Of a stretch of 7,858 nt of DNA, positions 7,235 through 7,858 are shown one piece after another; position 1 is the first letter of the stretch; every line of letters begins with the position of its first letter. The notes under the pieces are model-generated. The model had not been told where the DNA came from. It saw nothing but the letters and a program-made list of their open reading frames with translations, and did no database searches. Source of the DNA: Rhizobiaceae bacterium. GTDB taxonomy: Bacteria; Pseudomonadota; Alphaproteobacteria; Rhizobiales; Rhizobiaceae. The position numbers were made by a program, and so were the translations under genes. The stretch lies in contig JAGWJK010000165.1 of the NCBI GenBank assembly GCA_028865845.1, forward strand, positions 1 through 7,858. Reading direction: 5' to 3'.

Positions 7235-7595
7235 ACTTGCCCCCTGATGTTCTTGATGTCTTGTAGGAACCGGCCCCAAGATTTTTAGTGATCGGAGGCG
7301 GGCGGACGTGCTCTCGTCCGCCATAACGCGATGTGACTCTGGTCGTGATTCTGACGCCGCGACATGAGATGGGTGCATCTGGGAATGATTTGCTCGCGGT
7401 GCCGGCATTCGCTCGTGGCATTTGTCGAAGCGGGATCACTTCGAAGGGAAACTCACCGACTTAAATCGGCCGAGCGGAATCGACACGCCGCCATCATCTA
7501 CCATTGCCAGCCGGCTGCGATCCGCGACCGAAGTCCATTGAGACGGCTAACGGATTATCGAATGATTCCGCGCGGTAGCTGCTTGACTGGATTGA
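7235..7595. other. 361-bp stretch without a convincing gene
   Basis: This lies between the small divergent ORF and the tetR-type stop codon. It holds one perfect 8-bp inverted repeat (listed separately) and several open frames of about 80-110 codons without recognisable family features. One plus-strand frame opened after the TGA at 7352 encodes a CSRC motif near its start (ATG 7364) that recalls a zinc-ribbon fragment, but it runs antisense into the regulator gene and looks degenerate. The stretch may be the residue of a decayed gene or insertion element. No tRNA or CRISPR structure is visible. Confidence 0.4.
7301..7322. repeat. perfect 8-bp inverted repeat, 6-nt loop
   Basis: GGCGGACG / CGTCCGCC around TGCTCT, in the gene-poor stretch. 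It is GC-rich and could fold in RNA from either strand, but no T-run follows. Its role is unknown. Confidence 0.5.
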
Positions 7596-7858
7596 CTATG
7601 CGACAAGAGCCGCGACCGATTGATCAAACGCGCGAACATCCTTGTAAATACCCGCCAGGATCACACCGCCTTCCAGCGCAGCCATTATCTGGAACGCCTT
7701 GGCTTGCGCATCTTTGCCGCCGATTCTTGTCGTCAGATCGTCGATACACCGTTGAAAGAACCCGAGTATCTCGTTGGCGACTTCGAGCGACAATCCGCCA
7801 GCCTCTGCACCGAGTACTCCGAATACGCACATCTTGCCGTCCTCGCTAAAGGATGAAC
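7596..7858 (-). CDS. TetR-family transcriptional regulator, C-terminal fragment (5' end beyond window)
   Basis: The open frame continues from the right edge through 86 codons to a TAG at 7596-7598. The Met at 7832 is probably internal, since the frame stays open upstream (SSFSEDGK precedes it). Seen: GKMCVFGVLGAEAGG followed by a helical stretch, then KAFQIMAALEGGVILAGIYKD and a final FDQSVAALVA. This layout is typical of the C-terminal ligand-binding and dimerisation domain of TetR/AcrR regulators, where a Gly-Cys turn and an Ala-Leu-Glu-Gly helix recur. The N-terminal helix-turn-helix is outside the window and cannot be checked. It is transcribed in the same direction as the efflux operon, about 600 bp upstream of the adaptor start. 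It is a candidate for the repressor that binds the two palindromes, though regulators of this kind are more often divergent from their target. Confidence 0.75.
   Translation of the reverse strand, partial: SSFSEDGKMCVFGVLGAEAGGLSLEVANEILGFFQRCIDDLTTRIGGKDAQAKAFQIMAALEGGVILAGIYKDVRAFDQSVAALVA

Noticed and set aside
7301..7322. GC-rich hairpin considered as an intrinsic terminator for the tetR-type gene
   Set aside because: No T-run follows on either strand, and it lies almost 300 bp past the stop codon. It is kept only as an inverted repeat.
7094..7439. Two minus-strand open frames of 104 and 113 codons across the efflux promoter region
   Set aside because: They run over the promoter and operators, show no domain features and lack good start signals.
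7364..7849. Plus-strand frame of 161 codons with a CSRC motif
   Set aside because: Its second half is antisense to the TetR-type gene. A single CxxC is not enough to claim a zinc-ribbon protein.

Overview
The window looks like chromosome or accessory DNA from an alphaproteobacterium, probably a member of the Rhizobiales. The evidence is moderately high GC, alphaproteobacterial-style codon use, a class III adenylate cyclase with an N-terminal region of a type I associate with rhizobial cyclases, and an efflux operon with a TetR-type regulator beside it. Species-level placement is not possible by eye. Every convincing gene lies on the minus strand, so transcription runs from right to left.

Right edge to about 7000: the C-terminal 86 residues of a TetR-family regulator enter from beyond the right edge and stop at 7596. 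About 480 bp without a convincing full gene follow. This stretch holds two perfect 8-bp inverted repeats, a weak terminator-like hairpin, and a 38-codon plus-strand ORF with a plausible ribosome binding site that may be the remnant of a divergent gene. Next comes a compact control region. A TTGACA-N17-TATCAC promoter on the minus strand is flanked by two copies of a 14-nt element, CTATCTATCGATAG, whose palindromic cores lie 58 bp apart. These are probably repressor operators.

6999 to 2569: this promoter drives a two-gene RND efflux operon with a perfect AGGAGG ribosome binding site. It encodes a periplasmic adaptor (408 aa) and then an HAE1-type inner-membrane drug/proton antiporter (1055 aa) with a complete proton-relay set. 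No outer-membrane channel gene is present, so a TolC-like protein from elsewhere would be needed. A hairpin followed by a T-tract just after the pump gene is a likely terminator.

2388 to 1: a second minus-strand unit begins with a class IIIb adenylate cyclase (406 aa, all catalytic residues present). After a 38-nt gap comes a DHA2-type (EmrB/QacA-like) major facilitator exporter, which runs off the left edge after 376 codons. The window therefore joins two types of multidrug exporter with a cAMP-producing enzyme. The cyclase-exporter pairing and the dual-operator promoter are the most interesting points. I see no CRISPR array, tRNA, rRNA or intact mobile element.
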